A stretch of 10,845 nt of DNA. Origin: Dunaliella salina (taxonomy: Eukaryota; Chlorophyta; Chlorophyceae; Chlamydomonadales; Dunaliellaceae). The stretch spans positions 230,179 to 241,023 of the forward strand of contig MU069473.1 in NCBI GenBank assembly GCA_002284615.2, given 5' to 3'. Each line of letters starts with the position of its first letter. Within the stretch, counting starts at the first letter, position 1. This document shows positions 1 through 7,503 of this stretch, one piece after another. Under the pieces are notes generated by a model. That model saw only the letters and a list, made by a program, of their open reading frames with translations, did not search any database and had not been told where the DNA came from. Both the position numbers and the translations under genes were made by a program.

Positions 1-240
1 CACACATACAATGAAATTGTGGCAGGTAAGCTTAAATGTCTGAACTTGGACTGTCGATGCGTATTGAAATGTCCATTCTTTAGATTTCTGGATTCTGCCA
101 ACAAAATTTATTTTCCCTTGCACTCTTCTTCCGAGGCACTTGTTGAATGCCTTACCCGTTTGGATCTAGTCAAAGCTTTTAGGGGCTTCTCTGAGGCCAA
201 GGTCTGCATAAACGAGTTTGCTGTTCACTTCATCTGATTT
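1..240. other. Unassigned sequence at window start
   Basis: No recognised gene. A 72-codon open frame runs on the plus strand to a TGA at 235-237, but it would need a GTG start and matches no family I know. A CAG/GTAAG splice-donor-like string lies at 22-29 and a pyrimidine-rich TTTCAG acceptor-like string just before 244, so a hidden exon boundary is possible but unsupported. The LINE copy on the minus strand ends somewhere near the right edge of this stretch. Confidence 0.3.
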
Positions 241-313
241 CAGCTGTAAGAAAAGAAAAACTACGTAGGCAGAGAAACTCTCCCTACATCAATTAAGGAA
301 GAGGAGACACATT

Positions 314-329
314 GGCTCAAAAAAGAGCC
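314..329 (-). repeat. Stem-loop in LINE 3' UTR
   Basis: GGCTC and GAGCC pair perfectly over five bases around an all-A loop (all-U in the sense RNA). It sits in the 3' UTR of LINE copy 1. LINE 3' UTR hairpins often help the element's reverse transcriptase recognise its RNA; that role is inferred here. The corresponding place in copy 2 (about 1596-1620) has diverged and pairs poorly. Confidence 0.4.
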
Positions 330-369
330 GTGTGCCCCCTCCGCCACAAGGTATGGAAAAAAGAGAATG

Positions 370-687
370 CTAATGTGGATTTGGAGGGTTACTAGAAGCA
401 CCTGGTTCTATAACCTGGCTGTGGGAGGTATTCTTGTTTTCGATAGCGCGGCGTGTAGTGACTAGTTTGTGGGCATATTGAACAGAATGGGCATGAAGTT
501 GTTGAGCAAGCTTCATGGCACGCTGGTGATCCGATCCTAGTTGTTTGGATTGCTTAAGGGTATGCTCAGTGTAAATAGTTCCACCTACGCCCAGGAGAAT
601 AGGGTGAATTGTAACAGCTTTAGCATCAATAAGTTTACAAAGGTCTGCATGCTGCTGCTTTGCCGCGTTCAACTGCTGTAAACACAC
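370..687 (-). pseudogene. LINE ORF C-terminus, endonuclease-associated domain (copy 1)
   Basis: The 105 codons end at TAG (370-372). The frame opens at a GTG that is only the first start-like codon after decay, not a real start. Visible motifs: AKQQH near residues 9-13, the hallmark VTIHPILLGVGGTIYTE at 25-41, RAMKLAQQLHAHSV at about 55-68, TTRRAIEN near 76-83, and a terminal NPPNPH. The VTIH...GTIY block and the spacing to the end match copy 3 (2197-2640). In copy 3 the block directly follows an RPD...QxK endonuclease core, so this is inferred to be the tail of a restriction-like endonuclease domain of a LINE polyprotein, nicking target DNA for target-primed reverse transcription. The expected endonuclease core lies upstream at 690-720 but is scrambled. 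Broken and non-functional. Confidence 0.7.
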
Positions 688-699
688 CTAAATCAGAGG

Positions 700-1400
700 T
701 ACACCAGAATTGCTTCGGATGTTCAAATTCACAGTGCATTGTGGTTTTGTGGTTTTTTGATGGACCTGTCCTGTGACTTTGTGTAAGTGCAGGCAGGCAT
801 CTAAGAGCCTCACCGTACTTTTGTGATTTCCTCATGTACATTCCTATGTGTTCGCGAGGGTGAATGCAGGCATCATGTTCAGTTCACATCAGTTAGTGAT
901 TCCCTCATGGACCTGTCTTTTATCTTTGACACTTTCCTTCGGACTTTCTCCTGAGTGCCCTGTCCATTATCCTGTGTGCTTTCTTGAAATGCAATGAGTC
1001 CCCTCTGATCCCTGAACTAATGGATTAATTCATGTTCTTGTGCTGGTGATTGGCGTACCCTTGAGCCTGAGATCACCTATTCATTGTTGCTACATTTTCC
1101 TGCAGTGAATCATCACATGCATTGTATTTCAAAACAAGCATAATATTTTCAACTTGTGTATGAAAGCTTTCTTACTTGCAGCCCAGACCAGACCACCCGC
1201 GTAGCACAAATAGATAAAAGCTATGCAGTTCTGAATCAGGCAATTCCCAACTGAAACAGGCACACATAGACCTCCCTTCTAATTCAGGTTCAAATCAAAA
1301 CCAGCTGGCCTGAGTCAGGTCCATATCAGTTCAACCTACATTTTCAAACGAATGTGCCTTCACCGAATAGCAGTAGCACTTATATTATTTCTATGCCAGT
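700..1400. other. Long stretch with no recognised gene
   Basis: Mixed-composition sequence with no open frame resembling a known family on either strand. A good splice-acceptor-like string (TTACTTGCAG) ends at 1181, but no matching exon can be argued. The first part (700-840, minus strand) may be heavily decayed upstream sequence of LINE copy 1, since only fragments in three frames remain. I see no repeat or regulatory motif worth calling. Confidence 0.35.
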
Positions 1401-1700
1401 TATGTGTGTTAAGGCCACCAAGCTTGTCCGGAAGCTTCATGCTCATTCTGTCCTGTATGCTTTCAAACTTGCTAGCACCAGACGCGCTCTTGAGAAAACC
1501 TTTTTCAATTCTCAACAAGGTCAGGCACGGGATACTGCTAGTAACCCACCTGATCCCACTGACTTCTTTCTTCTGCTTTCTCTTGGTGAAGAGGATACAC
1601 GGTGCCTTGGCCCTAGGTATCCCCTTTTCCTTAATTGATGTGGGGAGTGTTTTCACTGCCTCAGGCATTGTTTTCCTTTCCATTTGCTGTGTCTCCTATA
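1400..1700 (+). mobile_element. LINE copy 2, 3' end
   Basis: A second, diverged copy of the same LINE 3' end as copy 1, here on the plus strand. Coding homology starts near 1414. It continues past the broken stop at about 1560 into a 3' UTR that shares the 14-base string TCCTTAATTGATGT and the following GGGAG...CTGCCT...TTTTCTTTCC pattern with copy 1. No target-site duplication or tail is evident. Copies 1 and 2 lie in opposite orientation, so together they make a diverged inverted pair about 0.7 kb apart. Confidence 0.65.
1414..1562 (+). pseudogene. LINE ORF C-terminal fragment (copy 2)
   Basis: In one plus-strand frame, ATKLVRKLHAHSVLYAFK, then STRRALEK, and a terminal NPPDP align without gaps to the last 50 or so residues of copy 1 (KLAQQLHAHSVQYAHK, TTRRAIEN, NPPNPH). 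The natural end should read Asp-Pro-His-stop. Here GATCCCACTGA (1552-1562) lacks one base, so His and TGA fall out of frame and the open frame runs on into the UTR. Upstream of 1414 the VTIH...GTIY block is lost or scrambled across frames. This is a dead fragment. The family is clear by comparison with copy 1; the endonuclease-domain identity is inferred from copy 3. Confidence 0.65.
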
Positions 1701-2071
1701 AGTAGCAGAAGTAGCTTCAAGTGAACTAATACGTCCAACTGCCTCTAAAGCAGGCATTTGGACCTTCACTAGTGGCGCTGCATGCAACACTATGCCAGTG
1801 GTATAGTCACAGCCTTGCTGTTTACATGGTGGCACTCTTTGCATAATGAACTCCATTGAATGCACGAGTAGCATCCGAGAACCACTCATGCCGCAAGTGC
1901 GTCTTGATGTTTCCCAAGACAAGTTGAGCAATACACATAAGGGCCCCCTAGAGATTGGTGGCGAGCCATAAGAATAGAGTAGATCAGCTTCCTAGGGGCT
2001 CTAGAGCCAAAATCAGCAATCCTGGTTGAAACATCTGTTGATTCATTGGGGAATTAACCGGCCTCTTGATT
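1700..2071. other. Unassigned sequence between LINE copies
   Basis: Contains a 92-codon minus-strand open frame (1653-1931) with a Cys-rich stretch (VPPCKQQGCDY), but it overlaps the UTR of LINE copy 2 and matches no family I recognise. No repeats of note are visible. It ends at the AAAAGT tract that marks the 3' tail of LINE copy 3. Confidence 0.3.
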
Positions 2072-2095
2072 AAAAGTAAAAGTAAAAGTAAAAGT
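2072..2095 (-). repeat. (AAAAGT)4, probable LINE 3' tail
   Basis: Four perfect copies of AAAAGT on the plus strand, ACTTTT on the minus strand. The tract lies about 100 bp beyond the stop codon of the minus-strand LINE copy 3, where a short tandem tail is expected for LINEs that end in a microsatellite rather than poly(A). Between stop and tail is a small hairpin-forming string at 2101-2114 (CTGGCA, CT, TGCCAG). Tail identity is inferred from position. Confidence 0.5.
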
Positions 2096-2196
2096 CTACG
2101 CTGGCACTTGCCAGTGTGCATTAAGGAAAGACTCAACAGTTAGCACTGGCACTAACAGTGAGCCCCATGAAAGAAGGCTAGCTATGAGCAGCCCAG

Positions 2197-2760
2197 CTAA
2201 TGAGGGTCTGGAGGGTCATCGGCCATCCGTTTGGCTGCGCGCCTTGCTGTCCTGTACGCAGCCCTCCCTGTAGCCCCCTCCCCCAAACCCCCATTGCTTA
2301 TGTTACTGAGTTGGATGGCATTTTTGGTGTTGCGAATTTTTGTTAGGGTCTTTACAGGGTGATAGTTAAGTTCTTTTGTTTTGTGGGCTTTGCCTTTGGT
2401 GAGGCCAAGTTTGCAGAGGGGATCTATTGTGTAGGGATTGAAGATAGTCCCAACAACTCCAATTAGTATGGTATGTATTGTGACTCTGTTATTGCAGTGT
2501 GTGCCCCGAAGAGGTCTTGTGCATAAGCTTTCAATGGTGTGTTTGTGCTGATTTTGTGCAGTGTGGAGAGTTTGTTCGGGTTTGGTGTCAGAACAAAGTT
2601 TGAGCTGAATGAGGTGGATAACTCTGTCTCTGGGATTCATATCCTGCGGGTGATGTGTGGAGTCTCTGCCTTCAAGGGGTAAAACTATAATGCCATCAGG
2701 GCGACTGAGCCGTGTGTGTGGTGGTTGTCTGGATGGAAACAGCCAATGTGGAATGTGTTA
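2197..2760 (-). pseudogene. LINE restriction-like endonuclease domain (copy 3)
   Basis: This frame follows a stop at 2758-2760 and a frameshift, so it is the separated C-terminal part of the same polyprotein. It reads HIPHWLFPSRQPP, then RPDGIIV (RPD at 2695-2703), then about 29 residues later VIHLIQLKLCSDT (QLK at about 2599-2607), AQNQH, and the block RVTIHTILIGVVGTIF. It ends DDPPDPH with TAG at 2197-2199. RPD plus a downstream (D/E)xK on a beta-strand is the PD-(D/E)XK nuclease core used for target nicking in RLE-type LINEs. Here Gln replaces the usual acidic residue, which would be expected to kill metal binding unless another residue serves. The ORF may begin at ATG 2640 for a finder, but that Met is internal to the domain. 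Confidence 0.6.
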
Positions 2761-3380
2761 GTGTACAGTATTTGGAATTTCCATCTCCAGGGAGCATAGC
2801 CTCTCTGTATTGCATGCATCGATACAAGATCCATAATCTCCTTTGCTGATTGCTTCACCGCAGGTGCTAAGCGCTTGATGGTGGCGATTTCTGTCGTTTC
2901 GTTTATCTGTGGGTGAGTGCATCTGAGAAGGGTATGGGCGGTGCTATCAAGTGCGCCACAAAGATGGCAGAGAGAAGGCCCAAGGTGGCCACTGAAGCGT
3001 CTGGTATGTTTGCCATTGAACAGGGTGTCTGTTCATAGTCCAACAAAAAAACTATCCCTGCAAAGATCCGCGGTTCGGCTCCCATGTGGAGCGATCTTCA
3101 GGGTGGAAAGGATTTGGACGGCGTGGCTCAAGCATTAGCCCACAAGGTCGAGGAAACGTGTTAACACAGGGCCCTGCAAGGACACAGTGGGGAAGTATTT
3201 GAAGTGCTTGGAGGAACCTTTCAAGGGAACAGCCTTTCATTGGACTACAAAGGACTTATGCCGCTGAACTACAAGTTGGCGCCAGCTTGTAATCCAGTGG
3301 TATATGTCCACCTTAATAGTCCAACACTCTTTCCTTAATGCACGCGGCCAAAAAAGCAAGCATAAATCTTCCTTTCGTTC
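2761..3380 (-). pseudogene. LINE polyprotein, post-RT region and CCHC zinc knuckle (copy 3)
   Basis: One minus-strand frame reads protein-like for about 200 codons, from near 3380 to about 2770, and is broken only by stops at 3237-3239, 3135-3137 and 3033-3035. It contains WRALR-like and SWRQLVVQRHK segments and then the knuckle CHLCGALDSTAHTLLRC. The zinc ligands are Cys 2967-2969, Cys 2958-2960, His 2934-2936 and Cys 2919-2921, spaced C-x2-C-x7-H-x4-C, as in R2-type LINEs. The segment after the knuckle ends APWRWK and then a frameshift moves the frame near 2765. The knuckle is clear; calling the upstream part RT thumb is inference. The RT catalytic core is not present. Confidence 0.6.
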
Positions 3381-3584
3381 TTTTCAGGAGAAGTTGATGC
3401 CTTCCAGGGTGAAAAAAGGTGCTCCTGCCTGCTGCGTATTCCTATTTTTGGAGGTTATGACACTGACATCTGTAAATGTTAGACGTTGCCAGTCTGGGAT
3501 CTTTGGTCATAGCCTAAATCGGATGAAGGGAGAGTTTCTCTGCCTACTCAGTTTTTTTCTTTTCCTAACTGTCTCTACCTCCCA

Positions 3585-4390
3585 TACGTGGATTGCTCGG
3601 CAGAAAATGTGTGGGAAGCTATTGCAGTCACCAGTAATGTGCAAGTTACGCATATGCTGCATGCAGATGATCAGTGCCTTGCCCGTAACCAGCCTGATCA
3701 GCTCCAGTTATTGTTGGATAGGTAGCATGCGAATGCTCAACGGAAAGGTTTGATGATCAAAGCTTACAAGCCTGAGCCTCAGGCTGAGGTCATGCACTTC
3801 AATTTTAAGGGCAATAATGTGCCAGTTTTCACTTTAGGTGGAGTGCTCTTGGCTTGTACAGAGTCTTCCAAATAACTAGGCATGCTCTTCACCGTGTTTC
3901 ACCGTGTCACCGTCTTTGTGACAAAGCAGCGCAACCCTCAGACCATTGCTGAACAAATGTGTGCTCCTCTCCTGGCTGGTTGTAAACGGATCAGGCAATG
4001 TGCACCAGAGTACCACTTGACGGACAGGCCGCATACCATGCTCTGTCTGCCTCAAGCATATGCTCTCCCTGCTAGCATGTATGCTTGCCAAATCTGGGGC
4101 ACTAGATCTATGAAAGAAGGCGCTTAATGGGACTGACCTTTGCAAACTGTGCACCTGTGCGTACTGAAGCATTTCCTTGGAGTGAAACGTAACACTCCTA
4201 ATTGGTCTATGCTGCGGGAATGTGGCCATGAACTTTTGCAGTTTTATTGGTTCCGTCAGGTTCTTCGGTGCTCTACCGCGCAGCAACAGCACTACACTTC
4301 ACAAGGTTCTGCAAGCAGATGTTGACCTGAGCAGTCCTTCTCGTAAATGTTGACCTCAGAATTTTTGGCTGCATGTACTGTACTAGATAG
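3585..4390 (+). pseudogene. LINE reverse transcriptase remnant (copy 4, N-terminal part)
   Basis: Mostly one frame from 3585 to about 4257, with stops at 3723-3725, 3873-3875, 4125-4127 and 4134-4136. YVDCSAENVWEAIA leads to VTHMLHADD, the RT motif usually written (F/Y)ADD; the two catalytic aspartates (3666-3671) remain, but His stands where an aromatic residue is usual. Then RNQPDQLQLLLDR, LTDRPHTM, ALPASMYACQIWGT, RNTPNWSMLRECGHE and FYWFR. Near 4250-4260 the frame shifts by one to NSTTLHKVLQADVDLSS, and near 4350 it shifts back to TSEFLAACTVLDR. The enzyme would have copied element RNA at a nicked target site. This copy cannot make it. Confidence 0.7.
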
Positions 4391-4420
4391 GTGCAATGCG
4401 CCGCAGTAGACGGCGTTTAC

Positions 4421-4433
4421 TCAATGAATACGT
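4421..4433 (+). repeat. Target-site duplication, left copy
   Basis: TCAATGAATACGT, identical to 4566-4578. Together they flank the 132-bp nested LINE fragment. If the insert and one of these copies are removed, the host LINE reading passes smoothly into the SGEPKVIKEF segment, which supports a true insertion event rather than chance repetition. Confidence 0.8.
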
Positions 4434-4565
4434 AATACAACAAGCTTTATTTGTTTATTTCTGAGCTAATGGATATTATGTTGGCTGGCGAGGACCAGTC
4501 ACAGGCTGATCAGTCGAACAATCTGGCTGAAAGTCCCCAAACGTAAATCTAAATCTGAATCTAAA
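4434..4565 (+). mobile_element. Nested 5'-truncated LINE insertion
   Basis: A 132-bp insert bounded by 13-bp direct repeats. It encodes only the last residues of a LINE ORF in one open frame: NKLYLFISELMDIMLAG, then EDQSQADQSNNLAESPQT and TAA at 4544-4546. It finishes with a short tandem tail of TAAATC units (4544-4567, the third one TGAATC, the last two bases shared with the duplication). The C-terminus resembles that of the host element at 5125-5148 (PNYLA-GQ versus SNNLAES), so it appears to be the same family landing in its own kin. Severe 5' truncation, a tandem 3' tail and a target-site duplication together are the signature of target-primed reverse transcription. Confidence 0.8.
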
Positions 4566-4567
4566 TC
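4544..4567 (+). repeat. (TAAATC)4 tail of the nested LINE
   Basis: Four hexamers TAAATC, TAAATC, TGAATC, TAAATC. They begin at the stop codon of the truncated ORF and run into the right target-site duplication. Short telomere-like or hexamer tails replace poly(A) in several LINE clades; here the tail marks the 3' end. Confidence 0.65.
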
Positions 4568-4578
4568 AATGAATACGT
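4566..4578 (+). repeat. Target-site duplication, right copy
   Basis: TCAATGAATACGT, identical over all 13 bases to 4421-4433. The preceding base differs between copies (C at 4420, A at 4565), which limits the duplication on the left. The following bases also differ (A versus T), fixing it at 13 bp. Confidence 0.8.
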
Positions 4579-5148
4579 TCAGGGGAGCCTAAAGTAATAA
4601 AGGAGTTTGTTGTTGATATGAGAAAAAAGGCTATGAGGTGTATGGAACGCAGGAGCCTTGGCAGAGCAAAACGAGCATGTGAACAAAATAGCCAAGTATC
4701 ATGACTGGGTGGCTCTTCCTTTGAAACCTTTGTCTGCTCATGGGGCGCCCTTTTCTGTCCCTAGGTATCTGCATCTTGATTTAGGCAAAGATACGCTGAG
4801 AAATTTAGCGCTTTTGTTTACATACTCATTCCCTGAGAGTTGAGACATCACTTTGGCAGGAGCACACTCCTGGATGTGATAGATGTGACCAAAGAGGTCT
4901 CCAAGATGAAAAGCATGCATGTTCTTTTGTTCTTGCGATCCTATGTGTTATCGTAGACTTTTGCACGATTGTTATTTGACTTCCCCTTTGCTTACAGAAT
5001 TTTTAAGGACTCTAAGGAGTCAGGCGCTTTTTACTACACTAGATAGTTCTGAGGGTGTCTTTCACTTCTTGTAGAGGGAAACAAATGGGTACACTTTTCT
5101 ATGGCAGTTGCGCAGACCGAGCAGCCAAACTACCTGGCTTAAGGTCAA
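4579..5148 (+). pseudogene. LINE ORF C-terminal region (copy 4, after the nested insert)
   Basis: Resumes the host LINE ORF to the right of the nested insert. Frame 1 gives SGEPKVIKEFVVDMRKKA. After a shift, frame 2 gives VNKIAKYHDWVALPLKPL, SAHGAPFSVPRYLHLDLG and LRNLA (4680-4810). After another shift, frame 3 gives LRVETSLWQ and CDRCDQRGLQDEKHAC. That last segment has C-x2-C-x9-H spacing (Cys 4875-4877, Cys 4884-4886, His 4914-4916), but the expected fourth ligand is displaced by a further shift. The piece ends with AQTEQPNYLA, an in-frame TAA (5140-5142) and GQ. The domain order agrees with a LINE polyprotein downstream of RT. At least three frameshifts make it dead. Confidence 0.6.
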
Positions 5149-5149
5149 A

Positions 5150-6147
5150 ATTGGTTCCATTGTACCCTTGTCTCCCTCTCATACAGCGCGGCACTTAATG
5201 TGTGGGTAAATTAGAAGAGGGGTCAGCTATGCATGTGCCCAAACATTTCTGTCAATTTGCTGCGGAACTCCTGCAAGAGTTCATAACCATAGTGTATTTG
5301 CTGGCGCTTGTAAGAGTCTCAGGAGGTAGCTGCATGAGCCTGCGACTTTCATGATGCCCTCTGGTTTGTGCTTGGTTTTGGTGCTTTCTACTTCCAGAAT
5401 GCTCTTGCATTTCTCTGACTGCATCCCATCCCGGTGCCTGATCAGTGTGATTGCACTTGATCGTTTTTCTCTTTGAACCTTCATATACCCTTCCCCTTGC
5501 TCACCTTCTCGTTGCTGGGCCTGAAAAAACACTTCCTTAAATGCTGCATTACAAATTCCCTATTGACAGACCTTGTCATGATTGCCTCCTACAAGGCTAG
5601 GGTTATAGCCTAGCAGTTGTGCAATTCGTCTTTCTATCGTAAACCCTGTGCCAAATGATGCTCCTATTTTGCGTCTAAATTGCGCCCACTCACAGCCGTT
5701 TGATATGAATTAGACAGTTCTAGCTCTAGTGTAGCTGGCGCTAAAAAGTACCAGAGTATATACTCAGTTTTTCCATATCCCCTGTGTGAATAGATAGACA
5801 AGGCTGAAGCTCACATGGGGCACCCTAATTTGGTGCTTTTCGTGGGAGAAAGGCTGCGATCGCCAAAAAACACCAACCACTGGGTCTGTTCATTGCATTC
5901 TTTCTCCAATGATATTCTTTTGTTACAAACTGGACCTCAAATCACTAAAAAGCACCCAATTTGTTGCAGTTGGCGGCCGGTCAGATATAGGGTTTTAGTG
6001 GTCAAAATTGGGGTTCACACCATGGCTAATTAGGCATAGGCATCCCAACTAGCATCACATCCTGCAAGCAAGTTTGAAAGATGCCCGTTGGGGAGGCCGT
6101 ATGGGGGAGCAAGCAGGAAAAACAGGCAATTGTGGGCCTCAGCTGAT
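5150..6147. other. Long stretch with no recognised gene
   Basis: No family-like open frame on either strand. Frames of 60-83 codons occur at 5281-5532 (minus) and 5815-6033 (plus), but they show no domain and need non-ATG starts or have biased chance composition. I see no tandem repeat, no transposon end and no RNA gene. The sequence looks like ordinary unique or very old transposon DNA. Confidence 0.35.
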
Positions 6148-6189
6148 CCCCCCGGTAAATGAGGTGGTCCCCCCGCTAAACGAGGTGGC
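6148..6189 (+). repeat. 21-bp tandem duplication
   Basis: Two adjacent 21-bp units beginning CCCCCCGGTAAATGAGG and CCCCCCGCTAAACGAGG, with three visible differences. The period is exactly seven codons and falls inside a 66-codon plus-strand frame (6074-6274), giving the repeated PPVNEV/PPLNEV. That is compatible with a coding fragment but equally with plain slippage. Confidence 0.5.
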
Positions 6190-6774
6190 CTGGTTTGTAT
6201 TTGATGAGCCAATTGAGGAAATACCAGGGATGGAGCACCTAAGGCTGAGGACAAACCAGGGACGAGGCAATTAAGGGTAAACCAGGACCATGTGCACCAT
6301 TCCAGAGGTTTCCCATAATCTCCTTCAATCCTGATGCAGCCCTTTTACATGTTGCAAACAATGACGGCCAGTTGAGCCGTGTAGTACATTCAGGTTCTCA
6401 GATCACAGAAGTTGTTGCATAACCTAATTGTGCAACCCTTAACTGTACTTGCTGTACTTGCTCACCTCACCCCAACCACCAACCAATTAAACAACCAACA
6501 ACAATTTTCTTTCTTTCATGAACTGGCTAGCATCCAGGTGCCTCGAATATAGGCCTGTCTAAATCCATAGACAATAAGACAAGGAAATAGAGAATTTGCA
6601 ATGCGCACCAGGTGGTGGTCGCATGCATTTACAAAAGGCTGGACCTCTGTCATGCAAGTCAGGAGGGCCTCACCAAAAGGGCTCACAGGCCGAGCCTATG
6701 CCAAGAGCCAACAACAACGAGCTTGAGAAGCTCTGGCAGGTTCACGAACTCCTACCATCCCAACCACCGCCATA
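6190..6774. other. Unassigned sequence
   Basis: No recognisable gene. Around 6450-6510 there is a C/A-rich stretch of repeated CAACC and CAATT words. On the minus strand it gives a run of short G clusters with T spacers. Short frames at 6596-6817 are overlapping and domain-free. Confidence 0.3.
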
Positions 6775-7503
6775 TTGGAGAAACCGTTTCTCTACCATGA
6801 AAATAGGGGGACAATAGCAGGCAAAAAGAGAGAAGGCCCAGGAGAACATGTGCAGGCCTGCTACCAAATCCCCTCTGGTCCATCCTATCAGCGACCTGAA
6901 CCCAGCTTCTCCATCCAAAAGCAGCATCAGAGAAGCACACTTGGCAATGCAGTCAAGCAACCCATGAGGACTTCATGCCATTCATCCCTTTCAACGCTTG
7001 TACAAAAACAAGTGGCAAACACGGATTCCAACATCCATTCAAACAAACCTATTAATTTATTTAGAAAAAAAGTAACACATTTATTTCAGCGCGATAAGTA
7101 CGACACAGCGACGCACTTACTCTTCCCCATTCACCAGTCACCGAGAAACCTGAAACAGCATGCTTGCAGGATCCCCATGCAGCCTATCTGGTCAGGCTTG
7201 CAGTGTGTCCTTCAAGGCGAACACAGGGTCCATCTGCTAACTCACTGTGACCTCCCTTTCTCTGGCCAACTCTCTGGGCCTTTGCGGCACTGGTGGAGCT
7301 GGCATCTGCAATCACAGAACCGAATAGCCATGTGGATACTGGTGACTCACCAGGGCGTTGTGAGCTCGAGGTGTCAGCTCAACCTTCCACACACAAAACA
7401 CAACCTTATATGTGAGCGCGAGGTTCACTTTTTGGTGTGCCACCTATGGCTATGGGAACAGCATGCAAGTTTTAGAGGCATGGGGAGACTGGGCTGGCCA
7501 TGA
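6775..7503 (+). other. 242-codon open reading frame of doubtful status
   Basis: The longest uninterrupted frame in the window, ending at a TGA (7501-7503). It would have to start at TTG. The product is rich in His, Gln and Ser and has no transmembrane helix, signal peptide or domain that I recognise. The amino-acid order looks like translated non-coding DNA. The frame ends where a 71-bp duplication begins. In a genome with long introns and repeats a chance frame of this length is plausible. I list it because it is the only long frame not explained by a mobile element, and I would not treat it as a gene without transcript evidence. Confidence 0.12.

Larger units (their letters stand above)
241..700 (-). 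mobile_element. LINE copy 1, 3' end (C-terminal ORF plus 3' UTR)
   Basis: This is the 3' portion of a non-LTR retrotransposon on the minus strand: the decayed C-terminal ORF (370-687) followed by about 130 bp of 3' UTR. The UTR carries a stem-loop at 314-329 (GGCTC, six-base loop, GAGCC). It also carries the string TCCTTAATTGATGT followed by a pyrimidine run, which recurs in the plus-strand copy near 1628-1690. That shared UTR, beyond the ORF, shows that the two copies belong to one family and marks the direction of transcription. The exact 3' boundary near 241 is not fixed: I see no clean tail and no target-site duplication. Upstream of about 700 the homology fades, so the copy is 5'-truncated or too decayed to follow. 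Confidence 0.7.
2072..3380 (-). mobile_element. LINE copy 3, RT thumb / CCHC / restriction-like endonuclease
   Basis: A 5'-truncated, decayed non-LTR retrotransposon on the minus strand. Order in the sense direction: a probable post-RT region (about 3380-3040), a CCHC zinc knuckle (2969-2919), an RPD endonuclease motif (2703-2695), a QxK motif (about 2613-2599), a conserved VTIH...GTIF block, a terminal DDPPDPH and stop at 2199-2197, then a roughly 100-bp 3' UTR and an (ACTTTT)4 tail. RT, CCHC knuckle and C-terminal restriction-like endonuclease in this order is the established layout of R2/NeSL/CRE-type LINEs. No target-site duplication was found; the 5' limit near 3380 is set only by loss of the open frame. 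Confidence 0.65.
3510..5150 (+). mobile_element. LINE copy 4 (reverse transcriptase family), decayed, with nested insert
   Basis: A plus-strand LINE of a different family from copies 1-3. In order: a weak QG-PLSP-like RT block near 3518-3560, YVDCSAENV (from 3585), the RT active-site strand LHADD (3657-3671), NNVPVFTLGG, MYACQIWGT (about 4077-4103), ECGHELLQFYWFR, SGEPKVIKEF (from 4579), a block with WVALPLKPLSAHG and PRYLHLDLG (4658-4800), a zinc-finger-like CDRC...DEKH (4875-4916), and PNYLA-stop-GQ (5125-5148). Several frameshifts and stops separate the pieces, so it is inactive. It is interrupted at 4434-4565 by a younger insertion. The right end near 5150 is judged by comparison with the nested copy, which ends at the same protein position. 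Confidence 0.7.

Noticed and set aside
22..1181. Possible intron from CAG/GTAAG near 24 to TTACTTGCAG at 1181, with LINE copy 1 inside it
   Set aside because: Both splice-like strings are good but short, and neither flanking side gives a convincing exon.
3329..3343. 15-base match (CTTTCCTTAATGCAC) between the plus strand here and the sense-strand 3' UTR of LINE copy 3
   Set aside because: The region reads as minus-strand LINE ORF (ALRKECWTIK), the match does not extend, and a 15-mer is near chance for this window size.
5590..5612. Small inverted repeat GGCTA...TAGCC near 5594 as a terminator or regulatory hairpin
   Set aside because: Five-base stem only, no T-run and no adjacent gene.
5805..5830. 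GGGGCACCCTA string shared with about 9143-9153, as a second copy of the hAT-like element
   Set aside because: Similarity ends after about a dozen bases on each side and no terminal repeats are found near 5800.
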